This document shows positions 8,743 through 20,830 of a stretch of DNA of 64,000 nucleotides, piece after piece. Source of the DNA: Cladochytrium replicatum (taxonomy: Eukaryota > Chytridiomycota > Chytridiomycetes > Cladochytriales > Cladochytriaceae). The DNA lies in NCBI GenBank assembly GCA_025526935.1, contig JAHLKD010000085.1, positions 124,001 to 188,000 of the forward strand, written 5' to 3'. Positions within the stretch are counted from its first letter, which is position 1. Every line of letters begins with the position of its first letter. The position numbers and the translations under genes are program-made. A model generated the notes under the pieces. That model was given only the letters and a program-made list of their open reading frames with translations, was not told where the DNA came from and made no database searches.

Positions 8743-11383
8743 ATGGGTGCTGCCTCGGAACGATCGCGCAGATCCAATGCCGGCTCTCGGATGAAGAGCC
8801 TGCTAGCGAAAGCTCACGAGCTTGATGCTGATGAACTGTTCGAGGAAGTCGAAGGCGACGTCGAGTTCGAGCCGCAAGGTGGGCTGGAATCCAATATCAC
8901 AATTCATTCGAATGACCGAATTGCGCTGAAATGCAGAGGAGGAGGATGTAGTCGATTCGGATTTCGACGCGGCGGATGATGAAGAAGCTCGTGGCGATGG
9001 AGGTGATGATGAAGCAGCAGAAGAGGAAATGGTTCGACGAGAAGAGAAGATGGAGAAGAAGCGCAAGGTAGATTCCTTTCAGATATTTCAAGAAACATCA
9101 GAACTTTGATCGCTTATAAGTGTCTCAATAGCGACACCAGGAAAACATATTGGGCAAACGTCGCGAACAGCAACAGCGCAAATCACTCTCGGTTCCGAAA
9201 CTAGCTCCACCGCCTCCTGGGACTAGCGTTGCCGATGTCACAGCAATTGGGTTGAAGAGAAGACGGACGGTCGGGGAGGTGCCGAGCGACTCATCGAAGA
9301 ATAGATCACACAGAAGAGGTGAGATCAATGAGTTTTTTCAATGATAGTCCTTGAACTCAATGAATTTGATAAGATGTTTATGCAATTGTTAGTCCGGTGC
9401 GGAAATCCTCACGCACTTTTGCAGTTGCAAACAAACGCGAACTTGAGGAACGGCTTTACCAGAATCAGCAACGTTTGGTATGCTACAGCGGGGGCCACTA
9501 AACTAGTTTGAACACTAAGTCTACGATCATAGGCCGCGCTTCCAAGAAAGGAGAAACCGGTGGAAATTCAGCTCACACAGGAAGAGCTACTAGAAGAAGC
9601 GAAAGAAACCGAGAAAATCAACCTTGCGTCACTTCATCAGCTACGATTGTTGGAGGAGGAGCGGAAGAAAGTTGTAAAGAAGCCTGTTCAACTATATCCA
9701 CGCAGATATGACCTTTCTTCGTTCAAACATTCTTTCGTTTCATCCTTAACTTTCATTTTACGCCAGTAGGACCGATTATTAGGTACCATTCATTCGAAGA
9801 GAGGCGCTCCAGGCTGGTGGTCAATTTGGGACCCACATCCTCCAAGCGAAAATCATCGATCGACAAAACGTCATCAACTCAAGAGATTGAGTCTCCAAAC
9901 TCAGCAGGGATACAAGACTCGGAGAAAAGTGTTGAAAATGGACATGAAGCGTTCGATGGGAAAGGTCAGCCGGCTGGGGGCTCCCTGTCGAAGGATCTTG
10001 ATAGCACCGTTCCGATGAACCTAGTTGCTGATGGCGTAAATATGGAACTTGCAGAATCAGCCTCCACGAAAAACTCTTCGAAAGTTGTTGATGGTGGAGA
10101 AAGCAATTCAACTGTCGCAGAGCGCATTAGCATCGAGCCTATGGAGATAGATCCACCAGAATCTGCAGATGGTGCAGCTGAAACCACGCTTGGGGAGAAA
10201 ATGGGCAAAGCGGGAAATGACCTTCCACATGACAACTCATCGGCGAATGATGTGATTTCACCAGAAATCAGCCGTGGAGAGAGAGTTAGCGTCAAAAGCA
10301 TTGTGGGTGGGAAGAACGCACACGGCAATGCAGATCATCATGACCCACAAGAATTGGAATCTGACGAAGAAGCTACATCCTCAAGCTCGCGCGTTGATAA
10401 AGGAAAGTCAGTGGAAGTTGCCGACCTGACCGATCCGGACCGTCATGACGCAAACCACAAATCATCCCCACGCCGTCGACGGCACGTTTCTTTCGATGTA
10501 CCAATAGAAGAGAATGCGACCCACGATGATGAGAGTTCCGATCCAAGCGGGAGCAAGGGCTCAAAGTTCACACTCGATAAGAAGCGCGTAGCCCGAACAC
10601 ACATCTCCTTTATTAACTGGGAAGAAGGGACGTCGCCTTTCGATGAATGGAAAAGGAAGCCCAAACGTAAGTCTCAACCTTCTATCATAATTATCCTTGC
10701 TCAAAGTTTTTCGAAAACCAGACACGGAGATCGTAATCTGCCCCTTCACAGGTCTTCCAGCGAAATACCGTGATCCCAAAACCGGCGTCCCCTACGCAAA
10801 CCTCGACGCCTACCGCACGCTCAAACTTGTTCTCGACCACGCTTTTGTGTGGAGCAGCCTCCTCAAAGCGTACGTTCACTCTTTCGATACGGGAATGGAC
10901 GGATCGCTCAAGTACAGCCCTCGAGAGTGGATCGAGAGCACGTGGGGATATGAAGAGGAGGAATATTTGAGACGGAGGAAGGAGGGTGACGAAGCTTTTG
11001 CGAAGGAGAAGGAGATGAAGGAGCAGGCGAAGAAGGCGAGGCAAGCTGCGGCAGCTGCGGCAGCTGCGAATGCGAGCGGAGGACCATCTGCAACTCCTGC
11101 CGCGGCTCCGGGAAGTGGAGGAACTGCAACATCACCTGCTGTCGTGCAAGGTGGGGCCAACGAAAACACTGCTGCTTCCTCCTCGACGATCGGATCTGCT
11201 GACGTTTCGGCTAGGCCCGGGGATGTTTTGCGGGCCACAAGCGGGACCGCCGGTGCGGATGCTAGTCCATCAAAAGATAGAGCGCCGTCCAGTATCGGGA
11301 CTGCTCTTACAATTACAGCACAAGCGCAGCCTGTGGTAGATGCCAATGCTTCCACACCAACATCAAAGCCGAAAGAAACCTAA
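8743..11383 (+). CDS. SWC2: SWR1 complex subunit Swc2/VPS72 (YL1 family)
   Basis: Seven exons fit: 8743-8878, 8937-9067, 9132-9318, 9425-9477, 9533-9693, 9762-10666 and 10722-11383, about 744 aa. Swc2/YL1 is the SWR1 chromatin-remodeller subunit that binds the H2A.Z-H2B dimer in the nucleus. The N-terminus has the family pattern RSNAGSRMKSLL followed by an acidic stretch with EEEDVVDSDFD, known in YL1 as the H2A.Z-binding region. Exon 5 has LTQEELLEEAKETEKINLAS and exon 6 opens with GPIIRYHS, both characteristic. Exon 7 carries the YL1_C domain (CPFTGLPAKYRDPKTGVPYA). An extra disordered Ser/Glu-rich insert fills most of exon 6, and an Ala-rich tail follows YL1_C, making it longer than the metazoan protein. 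Exon 4 may start upstream: VRKSSRTFAVANKRE is open before 9425 and resembles the family, but no matching donor phase was found. The exon 5/6 junction needs a non-GT-AG intron (separate entry). Confidence 0.93.
9694..9761 (+). other. Probable U12-type AT-AC intron
   Basis: 68-nt intron of the Swc2 gene. It begins ATATCC and ends TTTTAC, with TCCTTAAC at 9743-9750, an exact match to the U12 branch-site core, about 12 nt from the 3' end. Splicing gives CT|G and reads KKPVQL-PVGPIIRYHS, restoring the YL1 frame exactly. No GT donor in the correct phase exists in exon 5, and the frame otherwise hits TAG at 9767. Confidence 0.75.
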
Positions 11384-11730
11384 ACAACCACGTCAGAGCC
11401 CAAATCCAACTTCGGTCAATGTGCAAGGAAGCATGGCCTCACAGCCGTATCGGTCTGTTAATCCAATTTTATGTAAATAGAAAAATAAAGCCCTCCCAAA
11501 ATTCTCACATCGCTGCCGCGCATGGAGCGACATTAGGCCATCACTCAGGCAAACCAAAACTTGGCTAAACAATCTCTACTACCTCCACAAATGCAACAGT
11601 ACCTATTATCCTCCAGTAACTTTACCAAATTCTCCTGATTCCTTTTCGTGAGTTTTATTGAGGTGGTCTCCCCTTATGGACAGGTATAAATCTCCGTGTC
11701 TGGTCTAGGCAGAACAGAATTTCTGCAAGA
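11384..11730. other. Intergenic, poly(A)-signal region
   Basis: 3' flank of the Swc2 gene; AAATAAAG-type strings near 11480 could be the polyadenylation signal. No gene seen. Confidence 0.4.
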
Positions 11731-12240
11731 ATGTCCGCCATGCCGCCATCACGACTTCCTATTGAGATTATCGACAACATTACATTATCCTCCACCTCGC
11801 AACATCTGCATAACAACCCAAACTACATACAAAGTCGCCACGCATCTCCGACTCACTCACTTCCGCACCTAGTTCCTCTCCCTCATCCGCTTCTGCACCG
11901 TCTCCCAAGTTAGCGAACGAGCTTTGGTTGATCTTCTGCAATATTGCAGGATTCCGGTGAAGTCCTTGATGCCTTCGACGTTCATGATACATGAAGTTAG
12001 CGTCAAAAAATCGCCACGTTGATGTGCTCGAGTGGTGGGCAAAAAGGGCGCTTCATCTGCACGAACCATTCTGCGAAGTGGTTGCGGATCCAAGTGAGAG
12101 TCAGACAGTGGTTGCGTGGATGTTTTGGAATGGTGGAAAACTCAAACGAATTCGTCATCACAGTTTTGCATGTTCAATCAATTAAAAGCATTTCGATTCT
12201 TTACTACTCAAAACGAATCAGACAGATATTTAACACGCTC
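11731..12240 (+). pseudogene. F-box/ankyrin-like gene relic (chytrid-type VDVLEWW repeats)
   Basis: An ATG at 11731 opens MSAMPPSRLPIEIIDNITL, an F-box-like LPxEIIxxI start. Downstream, in shifted frames, come MKLASKNRHVDVLEWW (about 11991-12040) and MDVLEWWKTQTNSS (about 12116). These are two copies of the (C/A)SxNGHVDVLEWW repeat found in chytrid F-box/ankyrin-like proteins. Repeats are in different frames with stops between them, and the spacing implies lost repeats. No intact product is possible. Confidence 0.55.
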
Positions 12241-12249
12241 TTCTGATCT

Positions 12250-14347
12250 CATTTCATTTTGTTTGTTTTGTTTATTGTTTGTACGGCTGAGCATAAACAC
12301 GGATCACGACGTTGGGTTCCAAGTTTCGATACAGATCAGAATTCAGCGCGAGCTAGTAACGTAAAGAACGGCGGATTCATCCCTCCATAAGGTGATCTCA
12401 TTCGCGATATCGAAGAAGATATGGAAAGTACTACAAAAACGCTCAGTCCGTTGTGGGCCGAATTCAGATCATCCCAACCTGAATCACCATATGTGGTCAC
12501 TCCAAAAGCCGAGAGAACCAAGCTCCTAAATCCAAGCAGGTGGACAAGAAGGAAGGTGGCCATGATCAAAGTATGTGATTAACGATCATTATTCCTAGCT
12601 CGATCTGAAGTGAGAAGCGCTCGTCTTGTGGGCGAAGGTGCTAGAGGCGTTCCATTTTCAATCGCACCCAACTCAGAAGAAGCGGCTAGGTCCATTCCTC
12701 TAACGGAAAGTCTGGTATAACTACATTCACCACCCTTTGGCATAGTCATCATCTTCCGCCAGGACCCATGACGCATTCTGAGACTCCCACTCACCATTCA
12801 GGAGCAGGCTGTGGTGCTTTTATCTCTCTCGTCATCTATTGAAATGCTCTGATCTTAAACCATACTAGCTTACAATTACACATTATGGAATGTCAGCCAG
12901 AAATTTGAGCCATGCACTGTTTGATCTTGCCATCATCGGCTATCACAAAATTAGACATCACACAGTCACCCAAAGCCCATATCACCAATCTTTTTCCAGC
13001 AACGACACTGGCAGGAAGCACACCATAACACTAATCAATTGATCTGGAAAGCGAATCAGTTTTATATCATAGAACTCCGAGCTCGCGAAGAATTCGGCCA
13101 AAAAGTGCTTTCGACTCATTCAACCAAAGCCAAGGACCTCCTTCAACCATCCAGACTACCCAGATGCAATTTAGGATCCAAATCAATCCGACTGGTGCAG
13201 AAAGCAAACCCTTCTCCCCCAAGTCTGCGACCGCCTCAAGCAAAGTGATACTGAGACTTCTGAAGCGTGGAGAGTTGGCGAAGTGGTATAAGAAACATTG
13301 CTGTGGATTTAGTGGTCTTCACTTTTAAATTTTCGTGTAATTAGGAAAACATCAATCTCTTCTGTGCAACCGTCCCTGTTGATAAACTGGCCTTTAGAAG
13401 TCAGTCTAATTCGAATTGAGCAACTCAGTTGCAGATGTTCGAAAACAACACTCAGGCGCATCATCTTCGTTCCCTAACTCGTCCACCAACGACATCGAAT
13501 CAGGCTTGGGGTTATCCGATGCCATGTCTTTATACGAGCCATAGACATTCCCGGATATTCCGAATACCGGCACATATCTGTGCAGAAGAAGTACATGGAC
13601 GTCAGCCACGAGGGCTCACAACGAAGAACGGCTCCTATTCACCAATAGCGAGCAGAATGCAGCGATATGTCGCTTGAGGGCCGGACGCCGGATTTCAAAG
13701 ACACCGACGTCATTTGCATCAGCAATTCGAGAGGCTTTTCAGGCACTAACGACGGTGCATCGAGCAGAAGAATCTGGTTTAGGGAACTTTACCAGAATGC
13801 TAAGTACAATGGGGTACAGACGGCCACGTCTGTGGTAACCGTCTTCAATGATCTAATTTAGGCACCAATCTTGTTCTTTGATGGAACAGCTTGGGTGAAG
13901 TCTAGAATCCTACCAGGCTTGTTCTTACGCACGCTTGCGCAATATCCTTTGGGACAACCGTCCATCCTGGAGGTGTTCTTGAGGTCTTTTACGTTGCGAC
14001 GGAGTTTGAACTCGAGTAAGTATGTTTTGTTTGCAAGGCATTTCCCTGGCCAATTTAATAGAAGTTATCAAGCCGGTGCAAGCAGGACGCTTACGACGAA
14101 ATGAAGTTCCTGCCTCAGGCACACTACGCATCGCTCAAGTGGTGGAATTTGGCTAAAGTTTTGTAACCTGCGTCTGGTTGGCGAGCAAAGTTCTGGATCA
14201 TGACGACATCGCCTGCATGACAACTCGTGAACCAAGGAACACTTGGAACTGGACCGAGCCCGGATGATACATCGTGTAATAAAAATACAACAGAGCAAAC
14301 ATACATCACATGAAGTTAAGAAAACAAGTAAATACTCATCGTGCAAA
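12250..14347. other. Unassigned 2-kb region
   Basis: Both strands hold only short open frames. A coding-like stretch at about 12420-12570 (+; ESPYVVTPKAERTKLLNPSR) and one at 13667-14104 (+; two frames split by a stop near 13860) look like old exons, but I cannot identify a family or a splice-consistent gene. Confidence 0.4.
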
Positions 14348-15603
14348 TCAACCGCTGTAAGCAGGTGGCGGTCCTCTGCCCTCATTCTGTCTTGAGCTGC
14401 CTCCTCTTCTTCCGTCATATCCAAGCGGTCGGTATACCAGCGGCTCGGCTTCCTCGGGTAGCGAGTCTGCAAAGTATGCCACTTTGCTCCTTCTCCCAAC
14501 CCCACAGCAGCAACAGCACGACGACACCACCGCCGAAAGACAGAACGCCAGCACGATCCACCGCGCCCACACAGTAAGCAGCACGGCAACTCCGTCTCGT
14601 GGTTTAAAATGAACCGTCGCAATTGCCGATTTGGCACCGAGGGGTGCTTCAAGCATCACGAAGCCCGTCGACGGCCACCACCACGAACTCGATGACAATT
14701 TCTTCGTTTCCATTTTGCACGCCTTTGCGTTCTCCTTGCATTGCGAGACTGGTGCAGGGTTCGTGATTCCGTACATCCGCGCACGGACGTTAACTGAGGC
14801 CAACCCACCACCGGAGCTGGAGCGGCCTGGTGTCGGGACGATGATTATGAAAAAGGCTTCTGCAGTAAGAGGTTCGCGTTGGATGCCGGGACGCGATGTC
14901 ACAAAAGTGAGAGTGCCAGAGTTTCCAGAAGCGGTGTCGATGAGAGCGGGGGAGATGATGGTACCTGTGCGGAGGTAGACGGCAACAGCGCCCTCGGTTC
15001 GGAAAGCGTACATTGTAATTTCGTCACCGGGCCTGAAGCAGGTCAAGTCAGCCTCCATGGATTCAATAAGTATCCAGGGATTATATTACCACATCCTCCA
15101 TGAAATTGACACTTCCGAGTCGGGGAACAAGTTCTGGCGCAAAATCTGAAAATCTGCGTCTGGGCATGCATATTAGAGATTCCCAGCGAAATCCCTTCGT
15201 GTAGTACTGATCAAACCTTTAAAGCTAATCTGCGCCAACAAGGTCGGCCACTTGACGCTCTCCATCACCGGCTTGCGCTGAAAGTAGAAAGACCGCGCAC
15301 CTCCATCGACCGTCAAGCTCTCGTAGTATCCATCCCATGCATGTAGCAGACGCTGTTCGCCCGGCTAAAAATGTGTCAGTAAAACCAGAGACGCGGAGGT
15401 TGGTAGGTTGACAATACTTGAAGTTCAATGGATGAGGTCGACGTGCCTGGAGAGAGTACGAGGAACGCGCCGGTTACGATCGCGACGATGAGCAAGAAGG
15501 AGCGGAGGAGCGAGCATGAGCGACGGGAGTGTGCTGGTAGTCTGTGGACAGCAGTTTCCCCCGAGGGACCGACCACAACGACCACCGAATCACTGGAGTT
15601 CAT
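14348..15603 (-). CDS. Two-TM protein with PPxY-containing cytosolic tail
   Basis: Four exons on the minus strand (15418-15603, 15217-15364, 15090-15159, 14348-15032) give 362 aa. I do not recognise the family. An N-terminal Arg-rich stretch precedes a hydrophobic segment at residues 33-52 (SLLRSFLLIVAIVTGAFLVL). A predicted extracytosolic beta-rich domain of about 220 aa follows, including YYESLTVDGGARSFYF and PGDEITMYAFRTEGAVAVYL, and then a second hydrophobic segment near residues 285-310 ending in five consecutive cysteines. The last 45 residues are basic and end GPPPAYSG, a PPxY motif of the kind bound by WW domains of Nedd4/Rsp5 ligases. The Cys cluster next to the membrane is a plausible palmitoylation site. 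Topology and ligase binding are inference. The exon 3-4 splice (phase 2, 57-nt intron) avoids an in-frame stop and supports the model. Confidence 0.75.
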
Positions 15604-17499
15604 TATTGTCTGGCTAACTTCGGATCACATGTCAAACTGTGGAACTAATGTTCTTGATAAGCATTCGAGAAACATCTAAAACATATGGAACTTGTAAGTG
15701 AACAGATACACTCACGAGTTGATTTGAAAGACTATTTCCATGGAAAAGGCCGGAAGGGGGTTCGATCTGCAGGCTAATTGGTGCATTGGTTTGGAACTGG
15801 ATCAGAGAAAGAAATAGATTTGTTGAATCTTCCTTATAGAGTCTCAATCTCCCGAACAAAATGACAAACCAGCTGACCTCCCGCTGAATGAGACGGAGAA
15901 ACTCATATGACTACGGGCAGAGATTACATATTCTACTCCTTGTAACCTGTTCTTTGATATCCGCCTCCATCGAATCATTCCCCCTAAGCAACTGACATTC
16001 AAGCCCTTTTCAAGTGGATCCCGTACGCAAACTGCAGTGCGACGACATTTTGGATTCACTCTTGCATGAGAGAACGCTGGATCCTGCTCGTATTGTCGCA
16101 AGATTCTCTTGGCAGAGAATATGACAGCATTGGGAAGTCCCAAGCTTTTCGCCCACGGGCTCGTTTCTCGACACATTCTCGCCAGCTTGCTTGCCATTCC
16201 AAAATAGAAATAAGTACAGACCGCATTCAATAGTTCCAATCAAAAGGAAAGGAAGCAAGCACTCGTAACCTCGTGTCAAGTATCCCACACCCAATATTCA
16301 GTTTGTTTCGGTTCGCGTATGGGGTGATTTGCGTGGAATTTGCGTTTCGCACAGTTCCAAAACTTTGTGGAGATCAATAAAATAAAATACTATGACATAC
16401 ATTTATTGAAGTGTCGATTCGCTAACGTTGACAACACTCTGTTGAATTCGCCATGATATCACTTTGTAAACACATAATATTTGTCCACAAAAAAGACATG
16501 AAAGCAGGAACTGAAACAAGATGGCCGAGCAGTAGTTAGTGTGTCCCAGAAAAGTTAGCCTATGAAAACAGAACGTATCTGGTTATTCCTGTTGTCCGAA
16601 CCCTGTAATAGAACAGCCAAACAAAATGTCTTTAGCTGCAACCGTCGTTCGTCTTGATTGAAGAGCAGTGGATTTTCAAGGTGTCGCACCTATTTGCTTA
16701 TCGAACCCACACCACATTCAGCTGCCTGTCGTATGCTTGTCAGCGCATTATTGATGGCTGTCAACCCTGTCATTCCCCTTCTCTGTGCACACTCCAGGTC
16801 GCCTTGCTTTAAGGGTGTTCTCACTCAAGAACACACATCCATCACCGGAAAGGCTATATAAGCTGCAATGGCATACCCTGGCAGAGTCTTTCCATTTGGA
16901 TTGGTAATGGGATTGAGTACATCCAATATATGGTCAAAGAATGCTCAACTCATTTTGGAATCATTCCAAGGTTGGGCCAGCCCCAAACAATTGTTCCATC
17001 AGCATCAAAACAGAACGTACCTGTCTACTTTGCCAGTATGGAGCCAACCGTTGTAATATGCATTTTTCTTGTTGGCTAGAGTTGGTTCATGTATGTCCTA
17101 GTTCTTTATGTCAATGAAACCCCACACGTTTTCCATGAGAGGCTCCCTCTGTGTTCCCTCTGTTGTTCATGTTTGGCCTCAAAACTGCTGCAGCAGGGAG
17201 ATCAAGCAAAGCTTGAAAGAACCATCGTTCTGCCCTGTGCACGGTGCACGAAAGAGTAGCTGGCAGTATACAAACATCAGCTGGAGCGTCTTAGTGTCCC
17301 TCTGGCAGAAGTAGAAATGTAGAAGACATGCGAGAATTGCATGTTTGTTCTCGAGAGGGTCTTGCCAGTCTGCAGGCAGCCGCTGAAACTTTTCAACATA
17401 ATGAATTTTGACATGTTGGGCACACGTGAACGGAAGGATCAAACCATTTCTCGCACTTGGTGCAATGGGCATTGCCCAGAATGATCAAAGTCTGGCGAG
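15604..17499. other. Unassigned region, probable decayed sequence
   Basis: Minus-strand frames at 15844-16294 contain a hydrophobic stretch (ECLLPFLLIGTIECGLYLFL) but frames overlap and break. Plus-strand short frames from 16650 on lead toward the Copia remnant at 17.5-18.1 kb and may be its older gag part. Nothing can be named. Confidence 0.35.
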
Positions 17500-18092
17500 T
17501 GCTGCAGCAGCGGAGCTTTCGCATGCGCTTACTACAGGACAAGTCGATTTCAATTTCGGGTTTAAAAAGTTGCTGTCGGGAAACACTGGAGGTTCAGAAA
17601 AACACCCAAGAGATGACGAACGGAGATTTAGCCTCAATAGTGTACCCTCGAACCCAACCTACTTCTGTTGATGAAGATGCTGACACATACATCGGAAATT
17701 TCGATAGTGAACGCACACTCAGCACAGAAGGTTGTCCGTGTACATGTTTGAGCAAAGGATCGTGTGGGTTTGCTTGAGCCTTTAGTTCACTGACGTACAC
17801 GAATGACGACGACGTGGTGGAACTAGCAGATAGTCATACAATTCCAGTTTGTGGTTTTGGAGATGTATCTGTAGTTTTACCCAATGGGCGAATTAAGATA
17901 ATACACAACGGTCTTTATGTTCCTGATCTAGAAGACACACTCGCATCGGTGTGTAGTATCATTGGCGACTCCGGGGACATTGTGAGTTTCACCAAAGACA
18001 AGTTTATCCTCACGATACGGATGAACACGTTATTATTGGGTGACGGGAAAGAGATTTGTACTATCTCTATGCTGATGTCAGTACAGAATTAA
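17500..18092 (+). mobile_element. Copia protease-region remnant
   Basis: The frame 17814-18092 reads VELADSHTIPVCGFGDVSV followed by IIHNGLYVPDL, the Copia pattern downstream of the aspartic protease (xxLADGxxIPVxGxG...LxNVLYVPxL). Upstream sequence from about 17500 reads into it with stops near 17777. The active-site region is degraded and no reverse transcriptase or LTR was found. Confidence 0.6.
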
Positions 18093-20830
18093 AAGAGAGA
18101 TGATACATTGGACAGCTTGTTTTTCCTGAAGAACAATACAAGTTAAGCAAGAAGACAGCATTCTGTATTGTTTTCCCCCTACCTGGTCAATTCCATTATG
18201 GTCTGAGTCCCAATCGTTTTCATCAGGAAACTTCATCACTGCAAACAGCACATGGTGTCTACAGGTGGTTGCGGTTGGTTGAGTGGGTTGCAACGTCTGT
18301 GTCAGGATGCTTTCTTTGCGGCTTTTGACAAAATTGTTTATGATCTTGACTTCTCTTTCAAGCGCCGATACTTTGGTGGTATTGATGGAATAATTTTTAT
18401 TGTTGCTTAGAGTCGGAGATTGATCAACGCTGCCTCCAAGTTGTTCACTATATGAAACATGGCCTTGACTTGTTACTCTTGTCCTATTATCCACTTCAAT
18501 GTTGTCGTGGCAGATCCTCCGGCAGTACTGTGCAAGTCTGTTTTCAGATCTTCTCGGTGTGTGACGCAAGTATGCTCATTTCTGTTGCAGGGAGAAGTGC
18601 AACGTCCAGAGATGTTCCTGCAACCAACCAGATCTGTTGCTTGAGTTTTGATCTTGGTATCAGCATGGAAATCATGGGCGCGGCGCTGTTCACAGGAACT
18701 TTTATTTTCCATCTCAGCTGCAATCACCAAAAAGCCATCAGCTGCTTCAGCAATAGAGCTGGAGTCAGAAGTAGGTTTGTTTGTTCTTATCAATGTGCAC
18801 AGGTGAGCAGTGCCTAAGAAAATCTTGTGGATGATCAATCGAATCAGCTGACGATAAAGTCTTGACTTGTTTCCCTCCACTCAGGTTTACTGGAGCCAAG
18901 GATCAGCTTCTTGGCTGGAAGTAGGGTGCAAAGAGATGCATTTTCTCTTGTCTTTGGGGTTGAGATTGCATTATTCCAGTCAGGCTGTTTTTTGATCTCG
19001 TACTTCCCCAAGGTGAGTGTGGTTGTTCCAACCCTCCCAGGTGAGTGGCAAACCTGTTTGTTGTATGTGTTCTTGATGACAAATCCACTGATATTTATAT
19101 CCCAAATTTGATTTGAATATAGCTCTGGTAGATAAATTAGAAGGAACAATAATGATAGGTGCAATTTCAGGAAAAACAAATAAACGGCTATTGTTAGTCA
19201 AAAAGTGGGAAACAGAATGAGTTATTTATGGATACGTGAACGTTGATTGGCCATCGGTTGGGTTATGAGAGCATATCGCACACTCACTCTTTGAGATTCC
19301 CAGTCTACCACAACAGCACAGGTTCCTTCACGTTTTTCAGTTTTAATCTATTATGCTCATGAAATTCCTTTTCTCCAGGAAAATATGTCAGGTCTCATCC
19401 AACCTCCTCGCGTAAATACGCAAGTCGTGCCCAAGAGCGTCTACGGCTTGTTTACCAGCGAGTTTGTTTTGTAAGTCCCGAGCACCACTCAACATCAATC
19501 CCATCGTCGAGAGAACGAGATTTCGGAGAGCACGAACAATTTAAACGCAAGTTTTCTCTGCCAAGTGAGCTGGAGCGACTTTTCGCCATAACTGAGGCTG
19601 ACTCAGGCCAACTTTTGTTTGTATTATCCGGCCGAGCAGCCAACACCAATCCAATCGCATCAGACCGAGATTTTGAGTAGTGCAAGGTTTGCTGATCAGT
19701 CTTATAAATATCAGATGAGGAAGAATCTACGACGATCTCACCCGTCCGTCGGCTCAGCACTCTAGATCCTTATCGCAACCCCTCTAGACATACGAAATTC
19801 AAACAGCCCCTGCAGCAAGCTACTCACTCCAATGCTCTCCATTCGCGCTGTAGAGCGATTCCGGCTTTCGGTGGGATTCGATCCTGGAAAGCCCAATCTT
19901 ATAAACCTCAATTATACTCCTGACTTCTCGGCAGAATCGGCTGTTAGCAAAGGCGAATACCGACCCTCTGAAACCAAAATCATCACACTGTGCTCATTTC
20001 AGTCTTGACTTATCGCATACCGGTAAACCAGAACAGGAAAAAGAAATACTGCCAAGGATGAAAAAACGTCATAATTCCAACGGTATCACAAGCCCACTCT
20101 TTTCTGCACTTGATCTGGTGCTTTGGTACTTATATTCTCAAGAGACTTTTCCAAAGAAAGCTTGTGGTTACGTTGCGATCCGGAAATTCAGCACCTCCGC
20201 TCTGTATCGATCAGCCAGTTATGGTTACCATGCTACCCACATCACCACTGTCATTTGAGGAGACACCTGGGAAACCTCAAGGCACAAATCAGAGCGAAGA
20301 ACGAAGTAATCCGTCAAAAGTTGGTCAGATCTCCTTTCTGGAGAGCTTTGTGGAGGCTTTCGTTGAGAGCAGTGTTCACCACCAAGTTAGAAAAAAGTTT
20401 GATGAGTACTGCAATAATTCTATTTTCCTGAGGTTAAACATCCGGTGTTATCACCTTTGCGTTAGTGACTACTTTGCGACGGACCAGCAGACTTTGCAAC
20501 AATCCCCACGAGAGATCATCAAATCGTCTCTAAAAACTCACTGGAATTGTTCTGCAGCGGGGTTCAAACCGGGTTCTGGACCCATCCAGCGAGTCCATGA
20601 ACTTAAAGTTGATTATGTTGGAATGTAGAAGAAAGACGGACAGACATACATGCCATCAACATTTTGCGGATCATTTGGAAGTGCCAGAAAGTTTTGAACT
20701 AGCTTCATTTAAGTTGTGTCATGGCATCGAAGTCATCCAGAAAACATCATATTTAAATGGAGGCTTTCTTGGCATTATGGAGCAAATCTACAGGCACACG
20801 AACGATTGAAAACATACACCGCTTGGTCTT
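18093..20830. other. Unassigned 2.7-kb region with one orphan exon-like piece
   Basis: At 19386-19471 a clean first-exon-like piece (ATG, SGLIQPPRVNTQVVPKSVYG, then a GTAAGT donor) follows a plausible leader, but no continuation could be joined to it. Frames at 20110-20628 (+) and 18473-18880 (-) lack domains. I suspect a truncated or decayed gene. Confidence 0.35.

Noticed and set aside
9767-9769. TAG stop in the Swc2 frame taken as gene end or pseudogene mark
   Set aside because: It falls just after an AT-AC intron with a perfect branch site, and the YL1 signature continues immediately downstream in the spliced frame.
13667-14104. Possible DUF6824-like (DVLCGRGG) domain
   Set aside because: Only DVICxSNSRG and FREL-like words match, and a stop splits the frame; too weak to call.
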